Assembly (NCBI RefSeq): GCF_045679555.1
Contig: NC_092099.1
Span: 14,956,076 to 15,020,075, forward strand
Origin: Salvelinus alpinus
Lineage: Eukaryota > Chordata > Actinopteri > Salmoniformes > Salmonidae
Length of the DNA stretch: 64,000 bases
Reading direction: 5' to 3'
Part shown: piece by piece, positions 26,700 through 37,135 of the stretch
How the letters are laid out: the number at the start of each line of letters is the position of its first letter
Numbering within the stretch: the stretch's first letter is position 1
The notes under the pieces: model-generated
What the model saw: only the letters and a program-made list of their open reading frames with translations
Database searches by the model: none
Told to the model about the DNA's origin: nothing
Made by a program: the position numbers and the translations under genes

Positions 26700-26943
26700 C
26701 ATCATTCTTGGATAGAGTGGACCAATCAGCGACCGCCTTTGATGAATATTCATGAATCCCTGATTCAAACCTTTGAGCGAGTTTGTCTAGACCACTGCAT
26801 CATGCCTAGACTTTTCACAGAGACAAACTACATTTTCTTATGAATGGAAAGAGAAAAAATCAGTACAGCTTAAATTGGGATCCATCCTTCACTGAGATCA
26901 TAGAAGAAAACAAAAAAGGAAGAGGAGAGATCCGCCAGAAGAG
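26700..26943 (+). promoter_or_regulatory. dlx1: dlx1 proximal promoter and 5' leader
   Basis: A CCAAT box lies at 26722-26726. An inverted TCF/LEF-type word CCTTTGAT follows at 26736-26743 and overlaps a perfect 12-bp palindrome ATGAATATTCAT at 26742-26753. No clear TATA box is placed correctly. The leader before the start codon includes two upstream ATGs: 26840 (35 codons, stop TGA at 26945-26947 overlapping the dlx1 ATG) and 26844 (9 codons, stop at 26871-26873). The transcription start is not visible, so whether both are transcribed is inferred. Confidence 0.5.
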
Positions 26944-28557
26944 ATGACAATGACTACAATACCAGAAAGTCTTAATAGCCCTGTCTCAGGAAAAACCGTT
27001 TTCATGGAATTTGGGCCACCGAGTCAACAAATGTCGCCTTCCTCAATGTCTCACGGACACTATTCCATGCACTGTTTACATTCTGCGGGTCATACGCAAC
27101 ACGAGAGCTCGTACAGTCCAGCCTCATCATTTCCTAGATCTTTAGGTTATCCATACGTTAACTCCGTCGGCAGCCATTCCTCAAGTCCATATCTCAGTAC
27201 AGTGCAGTCGTACCAAAACAACTCGGCACTAACACAGACACGGTTAGAAGATACAGGTAAGATTTATACTTCATCCCTTTCGGCTCTATAATGTTCTTGG
27301 AATGTTTTGGTTTGTGTTTTTCGGTCCGCAAACACGCTTTCGATTGGAAAAGCAACCCAGATGTCGGGGTATTAGGTCGGTAATTATTTATTGCGTAATG
27401 CTATAAACAATGTATGCAATTAAGGGTAATTATACCTAAACTACAGCCTGTAAAACTTGCACTGTGATGCTCATTGCTGTGCAGCCACGTTGGCGAGCTG
27501 TCTCCTGAGTAATTTTGCTATTGTCTCCCCTTCTCAGCACAAGAGACAGAGAAGAACACAGTTGTAGAAGGCGGAGAGGTGCGGTTCAATGGGAAAGGGA
27601 AAAAGATTCGCAAACCAAGGACTATCTATTCCAGTTTGCAGCTACAGACTCTAAACAGACGATTTCAACAAACTCAATATTTGGCACTGCCAGAGAGAGC
27701 CGAGCTCGCAGCTTCGATGGGACTCACGCAAACACAGGCAAGTCAACGTTTCCTTTTACTTTTATTTCCAATGGCCTAATGCTTGCAGTTTAATGTACTT
27801 TGACCGCGTTAAACAATAGGCCACCAAGTGGTTACATTGGCTATGTATTCTCTGTTTGTTTGGGTTATAGACAACTGTTGTCCTCATGTTTGACAAAACA
27901 ATGTTAATTTTTAATCGAATGTTTAGGATTGATTATCATCATGCAGATGTTCTATGAAAAAGCTTACAAATATTTCGAGGATGGGCCTTTAAATCGGCTA
28001 CACATAATTCTGGGTAGCTGTTTATTATACTTATTTTATTCTTCATAGCTTTTCAATTTGTCCCATAATGGCAAAACCATGTTCAGCAAGCATTTCCTCT
28101 TGCATTCAATTATTTATTTATTTTAAATAAAACGGGAAAAAATGTAGATGAAGATAGCTCAATTTGCCCTTGACTTTCTGGGAATAAATATAGGCTTTTA
28201 CATTCCAAGTCCAAATGGTGCGTCACTGTCACCTGGTCTAGAGTTCATTGAAATTGCCCAACTAGCCAATCTTAATCACATTGGTTGTCTCTCTCTTTTC
28301 AGGTAAAGATTTGGTTTCAAAATAAGCGATCGAAGTTCAAGAAGCTGATGAAGCAAGGTGGTGGAACAATTGACAACAACACTTTAGCCCAGTTTAATGG
28401 TCACGGACCTACGACGGGATCTCCGGTAGCACCGGTTTGGAGCTCACCGACCACCGTGAAAACATCCGTGGGTGCACCAGGGTCTTACATTCCAAGTTAC
28501 ACCTCATGGTATCCAACTGCACACCAAGAGTCTATGCAGCAACCGCAACTCATGTGA
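26944..28557 (+). CDS. dlx1: dlx1, distal-less-type homeodomain transcription factor
   Basis: The gene encodes a nuclear DNA-binding regulator expected to act in ventral forebrain interneuron and pharyngeal-arch development. Three exons join cleanly: 26944-27256, 27538-27737 and 28303-28557. This gives 255 aa plus stop, the same length as human DLX1. The N-terminus [17 protein letters not shown] and the C-terminus ending QQPQLM are diagnostic. The homeodomain spans about residues 128-187 and holds the recognition helix [11 protein letters not shown]. Intron 1 (281 bp) has GT-AG borders. Intron 2 (565 bp) begins with GC (CAG|GCAAGT) and ends TTTCAG, so it is a GC-AG intron splitting the homeodomain between TQTQ and VKIWF. 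The homeodomain has AASMGLTQ where mammals have AASLGLTQ. The gene is convergent with dlx2. The call is very secure; 'dlx1a' is likely but the ohnolog is undecided. Confidence 0.97.
27738..28302 (+). other. dlx1: dlx1 intron 2 with GC donor
   Basis: The donor reads CAG|GCAAGT at 27735-27743 and the acceptor CTTTTCAG|GTAAAG at 28296-28308. Apart from the T-to-C change the donor matches the strong consensus, as is usual for functional GC-AG introns. Keeping the exon ends gives an uninterrupted homeodomain, so the donor is probably real. Confidence 0.85.
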
Positions 28558-29425
28558 ACATAACTGTGAGCTGATAGACCTGTCCCGCCCTCTATACTGC
28601 CATGGCCCATATCAGGAGATTTTGGGTCAACCACCCAGCGTGGCCTTGCACTGGCCCGCTGCAGCCATGCACAGATGTAATCCGGAGTTTGCTCCCAAAG
28701 TTGCCAGATGACATATTGGCCTCTTCATACCGAACGACGGCACAGAGAATAGCCTGGGAGCCGAGAGACTGAAAAGGCACTGTCTGCGCCCAAGGGCAAG
28801 AAGTCCTGTCATGTCCACGACAGATACCGGAAATTGTTTTGACAAATGGGTCCTCAAGCTGCTGTTATTATCTTTTGTGACATTTTAATAGGCTATGTGT
28901 TAAACGAAATATATTTTGCTGTAACAAGTCAGTGAGAGTATATTTATGTATGCTATGTTTGATTTTAAGATTGGCTACATTTCTTATCCCAATGATGATA
29001 AAAAAAATAGGCCTATGAAGCCGCGTGTTACCAAGGCCTATCAGATGTAGGCTAGGCCTCTACATCTCCAACGAAGGTCAACATGGTGATTTGACCATGA
29101 CCTTAAAATCTAGCCTTTAAACAGACAAACCCCCATTGGTCTATAATGTAACTTTGACCAACGAATGTAGGCCAATCCAATGAATCATTTAAAAAATAGT
29201 CTCATCATTTTTATGGGCATGGAATCGAATCTCCAGTCCGTTCCTTAGTTTTCACAGCCCGAGTTGCACGCGCCCTTGCGCATGCTACCATGCTGTCTTT
29301 GTATGTTAATTTAAGTTAAATTATTTAGTTTTTTTCAATGTCTGTGTCTTTATTTAATATGCAGTGTGTTTGACTTATGAAACGACAACAACGTGTTGTT
29401 AATAAAAAGTTTAAATGATGATTGG
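28558..29425 (+). other. dlx1: dlx1 3' untranslated region
   Basis: The sequence between the stop codon and the first strong polyadenylation signal AATAAA at 29401-29406 is presumed 3' UTR. Later AATAAA-type words exist (near 29875), so a longer form is possible. There is no sign of further exons. Confidence 0.5.
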
Positions 29426-31185
29426 CTGCTTGAGAAGAGCATTAAGGTGATCCCGATGATAAATATATGCTTTGTCATTGTTTGTTATGTGTTGAGCGGT
29501 TGGATGTACATAAGGACAATATAATAGGCATTTTTCAGCTTTGGTTTGTGCTGTAATCGATATGTTGTGAAATAGGATTTTTTTACATGTGTTCATTAAG
29601 ATGAATGTGTTTAGCAATCTAGAAATATTTAGTTTTGTATTGATCACTTTAATTTATTGCTTTGTTTTATGGAAGTTATGTACATAATGTTGAAAACAGT
29701 AAAGCTATGATTTAAAAGGCCAGTATAACGTGTCACACTCCTTACCGGCCATGTATTGTAGGCCACAACTTTCACATTTCCATATAAGTCCATGTAGGCC
29801 TGGGATATGACATGCAGCTATCTCTTCAGGACTTATATTTAAAACTAATACAGAGGTAAGATACAATGCGATAAAATAAAGCCTATATGGTTATTCCTTT
29901 TCATTAGTCTACAATGTGCAGCATTGGCCGTATAGCCTACATGTGATTACGCACAGGCGTTCAGCGTTTCTACATTTTAGTCCCTAGGATATCAGTTTAT
30001 CATCATCTCTTACTGTGAGTGCTGGATATAGCCATGCTGAAGACGTGTCAATTCAAACCTGACCTGATTAATGATGTCAGTTTCTATAGCATTGTAATTC
30101 CTTCAACAATATAGTGCTTGTTTCTTTTCGGTTTCATTTAGCCGCTATAAGCTCCTTTTAAGTCTTCTGTGGTTCCAACAAACACTGTTTTCATCGATGA
30201 ATAGAGGAGAGAGCAATGGGGCGTGTTAAGTGAATAATTGGGCGAGAGGCAGGTGCTGCAAAAAGACTGGTTGGTACAGGAGGTGGGGGTGGGGTTTAAA
30301 TGTAGATAAGTAAAAGTGAAAAGTTCAAAGGGGCTCTTGTTTGGGTTTGATGGTTTAACTGCGCTTTTACAGAAAATTCTGAAGCACCCGATGAGCTGAG
30401 GAAAGGACCAATTGAGTGAAAACACTACAGGCCTACCGGAGACAATAGACCACCAATATCATCCCGTGCATTTCATAAATACAAGGCCTATATATCCTAT
30501 ATTTCAAATATACAAAATAAAATATATACTTCAGAAAAAACTGAGTGTTATGTTCTTCAAGTTGTTAATGACAAAACAAAATATTTTCCATAAGTGCGTG
30601 TATAGAGCGTTCCCCATGAATATTAAAACGTGAGTGTTAAGTAATTTTAAGATGTCAAACGTGACACAATTTATGTGGCCGGCTCGGCCAGAGCAGAAAA
30701 GGCACCAGCCATCCCTTGAGAAAACCACAGCAATAATGTGGCTAACTCACCGCCACAAATTACCATTAAAGTTCACGCATAGACAGATCATCCATCTGCA
30801 TGCCTTCACTTATTGTTTGATTTATGTTCAATACAACGAGCAAGGTAACAACCTGTTCACATTAATGTTATTATAACTTTGGCATGTATGCTATTATTGT
30901 TATTAGTATTATTCAGGTAAAGGAGCAAAAATAAGTGTTGGTCTTGGTTTTATTTTGTCACCAGGTTATCGTTAAATCAACTAATTGGGCCTATTATGCA
31001 TAGCAAATCATTTTAATTTTAATGATCAATGATATTATTGGCTAGCCTATATGTGCCTTTAACTCTTTTCTCTGTGTAAAAAATGAGTCTTTATGTTTTC
31101 CTCATTCACTTGGTATTAGTAGTCCTATATAGGCTACTTTTGATGAGGAGTATAGCCTGGAAATAATCAACCTGAAAATGTTAGA
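29426..31185. other. dlx1-dlx2 intergenic DNA, proximal to dlx1
   Basis: No gene was recognised. The stretch at about 30640-30870 has lower repeat content and a GC-rich palindromic patch ('ggccggctcggcc', near 30677). It might be a further conserved block, but nothing in the single sequence proves it. Confidence 0.4.
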
Positions 31186-31625
31186 GTGAGGCGTCTGCAA
31201 CATAAATATACTCTCGCTCTCCCTCCGAAAGGCGCAGCTGCACGTCCAAGAGGTTCAGTGCTATTTCACTGTATTCTCCCCTTGATTACGAGCCGAGCCC
31301 ATCAAACCCAACATAATTACAGTAATTTGCCCTTATTTATTCTAATGCAGTTTCCCATCTCTGGGGTAATTATGAGCAATTTTTTCGCACGGGGAATATT
31401 TCAGCGTTAACAAAAGAGACACTAAAAGAAATTTGCTGCGCGAAATAGGTGAGCTGCTGTCTCTCCGCTGTTCCCTTACATGTAAGGCTGGCAAATTGCT
31501 TGCAGGTGTATAGCACGGGATTGTCTATGCGAAGAGGGTTCAAAATTAGCAAAGCACAATGTAAGAGTAATGAAGGCAGTGGCTAAATTACAGAAAGAGA
31601 GGAGGCTTATTCTATGCCAGGTCCC
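31186..31625. promoter_or_regulatory. Candidate dlx1-dlx2 intergenic enhancer 1
   Basis: The block combines homeodomain words ('acataattacagtaatttgc', 'ggggtaattatgagcaat'), E-box-type CAGCTG (near 31234) and other closely packed motifs. It lies where one of the two vertebrate I12 enhancers, which drive Dlx1/Dlx2 in forebrain and arches, is expected. The motif at 31368-31384 recurs almost identically in the second block (32641-32657). Assignment to I12b or I12a is inference from position and motif content. Confidence 0.5.
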
Positions 31626-31779
31626 TTCCAAATCCATAGGCTACAGTACCAATTTCCTGATGTAAATATAGAATCAGTCATAGCATTGTGAGTATTGTCT
31701 CCGGAAGATTAATCGAGAATCCTTGTTTTTTTCTCCCATTTTTTGTACACGTTTTTAATAATAAAAAAAACCCAGTGGG

Positions 31780-31895
31780 TTCGATTCCCGGGACAACACA
31801 AACGTAAAATGTATGCACGCAAATCCGTAAGCCGCTTTGGATAAGTCGCAATTCTGTAAATCGCGTCTGCTAAATGGCATATATTATATTAGTAT
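31780..31895 (+). repeat. 5'-truncated tRNA-derived SINE
   Basis: A B-box-like word 'gggttcgattcccggg' opens the fragment. Then comes a body with 'gtatgcacgcaaat' and an L2/V-SINE-type tail: 'aagccgctttggataagtcg' followed by 'gcgtctgctaaatggcata'. The same tail type ends the LINE at 60178-61310. The A box is missing. It lies between the two candidate enhancers. Confidence 0.75.
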
Positions 31896-32251
31896 TGTAT
31901 ACAGACGCGTATGACAATAAAATAACTCGTTACAGATAGTATATTATGTACAAAATAATGACATTGTTTGAAATTTGTGTAATTTATATGTTTTCAAGTT
32001 GTCTAGAATTGGCTACTTGAAACACATTACAATTTGACATGCGTGCATAATTTTGGCATTTCCAGAAATTAAATGTATGACAACTATGCTCCAATTAAAT
32101 TGAAAATAGATTTGTAATATTTCAATGAATAGGCCTACAATTAATTACTAACTATATATCCGTTTGATTGTTATAGCCTAATCGTGATGTCTGTATTAAA
32201 CAATCAATTAGGCCTAATGGGATCTTGGTGAATACTAAATAGGCTATCCAT

Positions 32252-32265
32252 CCCCCCCCCCCCCC
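32252..32265. repeat. C homopolymer
   Basis: An uninterrupted run of 14 C is followed by an A-rich patch. It is length-variable by nature and may be assembly-sensitive. Confidence 0.8.
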
Positions 32266-32329
32266 GCAAAAAAATGGAACATAAAATTTTAAAATATATA
32301 AAATAACGCTCAATAGGCTATATACTTAC

Positions 32330-32730
32330 CTTAATCTCTAAAAAGGAAGCCCGCAGAGTCTCTTTTTGACAGGATTCAAAGATTCCCTGATTTCAATAAA
32401 GGCAGATAAATGAGAGTAGCATCTTGATGCATGGGCATATGTTGAGCGCTTGAATCCAATAAACTGTTGCCCATGAAGTGTTAAGTGCTATAACAGCACA
32501 GCTCGGAATATGACTGAACATTTCTGCTTTATTTCCCCTTTTTATAGCTGATGGAAAAAATTGTAGATTATTAGCATAAATGTTTACTCCTCATTACGCT
32601 GATGACATTGTGCACTCGAGATCTTGGTAATCTTTGGGAAAATTATGAGTAATTTTTAAAAATGTAAAGCAGCAGTTACCATGCAATTCAGGCTAATTCT
32701 GCGTAGGCTCCACACGGATATAATTATCGT
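32330..32730. promoter_or_regulatory. Candidate dlx1-dlx2 intergenic enhancer 2
   Basis: The block carries 'aaaattatgagtaattttta' at 32638-32657, TTAGCATAAAT, CTCATTACGCTGATGACATTG and 'atataattatcg'. These are dense homeodomain-type words in a region free of repeats. It is probably the second I12-type enhancer of the Dlx bigene unit. The identification rests on location between dlx1 and dlx2 and on the motif shared with the first block. Confidence 0.5.
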
Positions 32731-33517
32731 CGAGTCAAGATGGTATGCTAAAACCTATGCATTCATATTCCAATTTATTATGTACATACAACTTTGACAA
32801 TGTTGATGCTTGAAATAGCCTGAAATTGTTTTGTGCAAAAATTACAGCCCATATTAGGACATCTAAAATTGCGAAGAATTATATAGTAATTGCAGGCTTT
32901 CAGATCGGAAAGCGCCAGAATGCTCAAACTAGAGCAAATGTGGATGTGATTACAGATCAGGGTATAAATTAGGATAGGGGGTATGGCATTTTCAAGTTGC
33001 CTACAGGATTCCGGAAGTATAAAGCCACAACATTTCTAATCGGTGAGGATGAGACATGGATGCAGGGCGCAATAAGAAAAAGACATATCATTGTGATTGT
33101 CATTAACCATTGTTTGCTCGAGACTTATTTTTATTTGACATATATGCACTTCAAGCACCAAATAGACAGAGAAAAATGTTGTTTAATCTGTCAGAGTTTC
33201 TTTAATTGATCCCGTGCGTAATGGCTACATATGCTTCCATAAGTGAACATTATTATTCGTGTGTAGACAAAGACTAGAAAATGCTGCAATGACAGCTAAG
33301 GGCATGTCTTCTGAGGACCTTTCTGAAGCAGGTGAATTAGTGCATGTCTTTTATGGAGATTATTGTTCCATCCAAACGTCTATAACGGGAGACCGTCAAA
33401 GCCAACGCGAGTATGAGCACGCACATTACGCACGCACTAGCTCATCACATGCGAAATGAGTAAATCTTACTAAACGTAAAGTACCACTTATTAAGCATAT
33501 GTAAGCATTTATTTATC

Positions 33518-33543
33518 CAATATATATATATATATCTATATAT
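33518..33543. repeat. (TA)n microsatellite
   Basis: A run of alternating T and A with one interruption ('atatatatatctatatat') lies in the intergenic region. Confidence 0.8.
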
Positions 33544-33956
33544 TCACCACAGTCTTCAATCAAATGTGTACTATCTTGTTTCTTGTTGCACAGGCCCACT
33601 CAACATGTGGTAGGCCTGCTATCCCGAGGGACTCCTCATATCAAGATAAAGCAACGACAGCCCCAGGGAGAATGTTCCATCTTGTAATGTGGCAATCACT
33701 GACAAGGTACATCCTTATGCAAAACGCTTCCACGTTATGTGGCTTATGATCACTCAACCATAAAAAGCAACGGGGCGACGTGATGATCAAACCTAGCAAA
33801 CGCTCGTCCATTGGGATAGATAGGCCTTCAAAGCTATGTCTTTTACATCCCTTTAGAGAACAGAGTGAATTAAATATAAATAAACGTAATAAAATGTTTA
33901 TTTTGCGTCTAAGAAAATCCAGATTTTATCCTCACATTTAAATACAGAGGATAGGA

Positions 33957-34131
33957 GCGGCAGGTAGCCTAGTGGTTAGAGCGTTGTGTCAGTAATCGGA
34001 AGGTTGCTGGATCGAATCTCCGAGCCGACAAGGTAACTGCCCCTGAACAAGGCAGTTAACCAACTGCTCCCCGGTAGGCTGTCATTGTAAATAAGAGTTT
34101 GTTCTTAACTGACTTGCCCAGTTAAATAAAA
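33957..34131 (+). mobile_element. HpaI-type salmonid SINE
   Basis: The tRNA-like head has an A box TAGCCTAGTGG at 33965-33975 and a B box GGATCGAATCT at 34009-34019. The body includes 'ccctgaacaaggcagttaac' and the tail 'gttcttaactgacttgccc' then 'agttaaataaaa'. This structure is the HpaI SINE family of salmonids, transcribed by RNA polymerase III and mobilised by a LINE sharing the tail. That LINE tail is seen inverted at 43957-44025. A few bases are missing after 'gacaaggta'. It sits in the dlx1-dlx2 intergenic region. Confidence 0.92.
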
Positions 34132-35012
34132 GCAAAGGCCTACTATCTGCAATGTATTTGAAAACTTGGCTGAGATAAAGTAGATAACATTTAGCTAAGA
34201 ATACGATTTTATATAAAAATAAAAATAAATGTTTACCAGCCTAGTCTACGATGGGAAAATCTAGGTCGAGCCGCACATGAGAACCGATGAGAAGGGCCTT
34301 GTGTTGTGTGAGTGAACACGATGTGAGAAATGTTTCCATGTTGTTTAGCTTCAGGCGGTCTTGGGTCTAGTTTTTTGATTGGACTGAGTTCATAAAACGT
34401 CTGGAGAGCGGCGCTCTGACTCCAGAGAGTCTGAGGGGTTGAGCTCAGTCATACGCCCTCATCTTCCCTTTTGCATGCCACGGCGTGTTGCGTGCCTTTG
34501 AATACTCCAGCTCTCTCTGCGCCCCCGGCTCTGTTAATCATCTTGTCTCTATCAGGTTCCCAGAAACATACCCAGCTAGATTTAACGCGTCTATAAAACA
34601 TGAGTTAAGACGAAACAATTTGCAGTTAATAAAGAATACAAATGCAAAACCAAATGGTGGTATTTTAATATGGTTATGACTTAAGCTACGTCTTTGAAAA
34701 AGCTTGTCGAGCCCATACCTGCGACGTTCATCAAATTTTGTGAGCTACGTTGAAAGATTTACAAGGGTCAGGAACATGTCTTTGACGGATGGAGAACTCT
34801 TCTGGCGCCGTGGTATTGAATGGAGGTGGAGTAGGTTTCTTCTCTCAGTAGGCTAAATAAGAAAGCATTGAAGTATGCTTATTGATAGGCTGTAAACACG
34901 TAAAGAACCGGGCTAAGCTTCAATGCAAAAATAAATCCACTTCTCACTTAGTACACACATTTCTTCACAGTTCTTAAAATTGAGAAAAACACCATGTACA
35001 CAGAAAACATAT
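34132..35012. other. dlx1-dlx2 intergenic DNA, proximal to dlx2
   Basis: No coding sequence or repeat was recognised. A GC-richer patch at 34390-34530 is the only compositional change. Confidence 0.4.
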
Positions 35013-35717
35013 TTTATTTAAATAACGCCTTATCATATCATTATAAAAGAAACACTGCTAACCATAAAAATAAATTAAAGACAATATACCATCAAAATGT
35101 TATACAAGTTCATTAGAATATGGGACAATCAGTAGCTTACGAAGGATTAGAAGGTATTTGGCCCTAATATCAACAAGAAAAAAATGACAGGACTTAATAT
35201 GAAAAGAATGTTATGAAATATGCTCAAAGACGAATTCTGACACCTTACAAAATAAATCAAGAGTAAAGAATAGGCCCTATAGAAATCTGGGTGCATGTAA
35301 AACATTGATCTCATCATACAACAAAACTGAGGTCATTTTCAAAAGGCACGATACAGTTGCAAATTGTGCTAGATGTGACAGTTGTTTACATCCTGCAATC
35401 AACTTTTTACCTGCACTGATGCAAAAGTAACGCCCGCGCTAAAAGAAAGCAACTTACTCTGTGATTGCTCTAGATATTAGTGGTTCATACATTTTATCCA
35501 TTAAAATAAACAAAATAAATAAATACAAAAATAACTGTACAAATCTGTAGTCTGCCATTTGCCGGTGTGAGGACGGTGACCTTCTGAATTACCCTGGCAC
35601 CTATACATGAAGTTGGCCAACGTTGCGCATAAAGTTCGCTTTGTGAGGTCTGTGAAAATGTATCATGAACTTTTTTTAAATGTTTCACCAGTATTCTCCG
35701 AGTAAGAGTCAATTGTA
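35013..35717 (-). other. dlx2: dlx2 3' untranslated region
   Basis: This is presumed 3' UTR downstream of the dlx2 stop on the minus strand. A minus-strand AATAAA lies at 35018-35013. It ends about 5.6 kb from the presumed dlx1 3' end, so the two transcripts converge without obvious overlap. Confidence 0.45.
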
Positions 35718-36871
35718 TTAAAATATTGTCCCAGCGCTCAAGGCGGAGTTGTGGTGGTTCTGGACACGCGGGACAGACTGAAGATGTGTTGCAGAGTTCG
35801 TTGATGAGTACCAAGAATAGTTTGCCAAGAAAGAAGGCGCAGTCGTATTTTGAGGGCTGCTGCTCTGAGGTAAACTGGAGTTTACATTGTTCATTATTTG
35901 ATTTTGTGGAAAGTCCCAGGCATTGGCGGGTGGAGAGATACACTGGGGAGACTCGATGGAGGCCACATGTTGCTCAGGGGGGATTTCTCCACTTTTCCAC
36001 AACTTCTTGAACTTGGAGCGACGGTTCTGGAACCAAATTTTCACCTGAAAAGGAACTCTGTTACTATTGTTCTAAACCTACAGCTTATTTCAAAACGTAT
36101 CCTAACAAGAGCCAAACTATAAACAACAAATGCTGGATAAATATAAATAGCAGTCCAAAGTTAAATGTCATGCTTATATAAAATAAGTAGCTAGGCATAA
36201 TATTCACAGACTGATAGGGGATTTGACAGAAACTGGATGCATTGCAGAGTTGCACTAACCTGGGTTTGTGTAAGGCCCATTGAGGCTGCTAGCTCGGCTC
36301 TCTCTGGTAAAGCCAAGTACTGTGTCTTTTGGAATCTCCGTTGAAGAGCGGCCAGTTGGAAGCTTGAATAAATAGTTCGAGGTTTTCTGACCTTCTTTGG
36401 TTTTCCGTTAACCATTCGGATTTCAGGTTCACTTTCTTCTTTTTCTGAGAAATACATGTAAGAACAATTATTAAAAATGCATACCATTTTTGATCTTAGT
36501 AGAATTTACATGTAATAGAATACGAATAGGAAAACATTGCGATTTTATTTACCTGCATCCGTTGGAGTCGGTGAAGAACTCGAACCATAGGAGCCGTAGG
36601 TGCCATAAGAGGAGTTGAAACCAAGATCGTATGATTTGTTATTGTATTGAACGCTGCTCATACCACTGCTGTGGTACTGGTAAGTCCCGAGTTGGCCATA
36701 TGGAGACCCTGCGCAGTGTCCAGGCTGTTGGCTATTGTAAAAGCTGCTGTCCGTCGCGGTCGATACTGGTAGAGTCGGGGATTCCTGCGATTTGTGCAAG
36801 CTGTGGTAACTGTTCGAGGTAATCTGGTTCGAATGCATATCTGTATTTAGACTGTCAAAAACTCCAGTCAT
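35718..36871 (-). CDS. dlx2: dlx2, distal-less-type homeodomain transcription factor
   Basis: The gene encodes a nuclear homeodomain regulator, partner of dlx1 in forebrain GABAergic neuron and branchial-arch patterning. Exons on the minus strand are 36871-36553, 36444-36260 and 36044-35718, joining to 276 aa plus stop. Introns of 108 and 215 bp have GT-AG borders. The start is set by the family N-terminus [13 protein letters not shown]; no ATG lies just upstream in frame. The motif [19 protein letters not shown] and the C-terminus ending SAGTIF are diagnostic of Dlx2. The homeodomain is about residues 125-184 ([14 protein letters not shown] to [11 protein letters not shown]). The polyglycine and polyhistidine tracts of mammalian DLX2 are absent, as expected in fish. 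AASMGLTQ replaces AASLGLTQ, as in dlx1 here. The a/b ohnolog is not settled; linkage to dlx1 favours dlx2a. Confidence 0.97.
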
Positions 36872-37135
36872 TTTATCGGCAAAGTCGGGCAAGTATATGT
36901 GGTTGAAGCAATGCAATTGAACACGTCAATTTGCAAAGAATGCTTAAATCTCGTAGATTAAATTAGTTTTGAGTGTAAAATGGCATCCCCATGAATTTTA
37001 CCTAAAAACGACGAAGGTGTGTCCCTCTCTCAGTGGTCTGTGATTGTCTGCTATAGGATGCTAGCGGGCGGGCATTTATCCAGTATCACGTGGGAGGCAG
37101 AGCTGGTATTTCCGAGGCAGCCAATGAGTACTGTG
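36872..37135 (-). promoter_or_regulatory. dlx2: dlx2 5' leader and proximal promoter
   Basis: On the minus strand, an inverted CCAAT box (37121-37125), an E-box CACGTG (37087-37092) and a weak TATA-like GATAAATG (about 37080-37073) precede the gene. An upstream ORF of nine codons runs from ATG at 36992-36990 to TAA at 36965-36963, ending before the dlx2 start. The start of transcription is inferred. Confidence 0.4.

Noticed and set aside
1-26700. metap1d exons upstream of dlx1
   Set aside because: They were expected from vertebrate gene order, but no methionine aminopeptidase motif was recognised. The gene probably lies outside the window or is missing here.
28592-28857. Antisense dlx1 transcript (Dlx1as-like)
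   Set aside because: Short minus-strand frames overlap the dlx1 3' UTR. No promoter or splice pattern can be shown from sequence alone.
35494-35943. 149-residue open frame on the minus strand at the end of dlx2
   Set aside because: It overlaps dlx2 exon 3 in another frame and runs into the 3' UTR. It has no domain signature.
35726-36010. Plus-strand open frame antisense to dlx2 exon 3
   Set aside because: It is a shadow of the dlx2 coding sequence.
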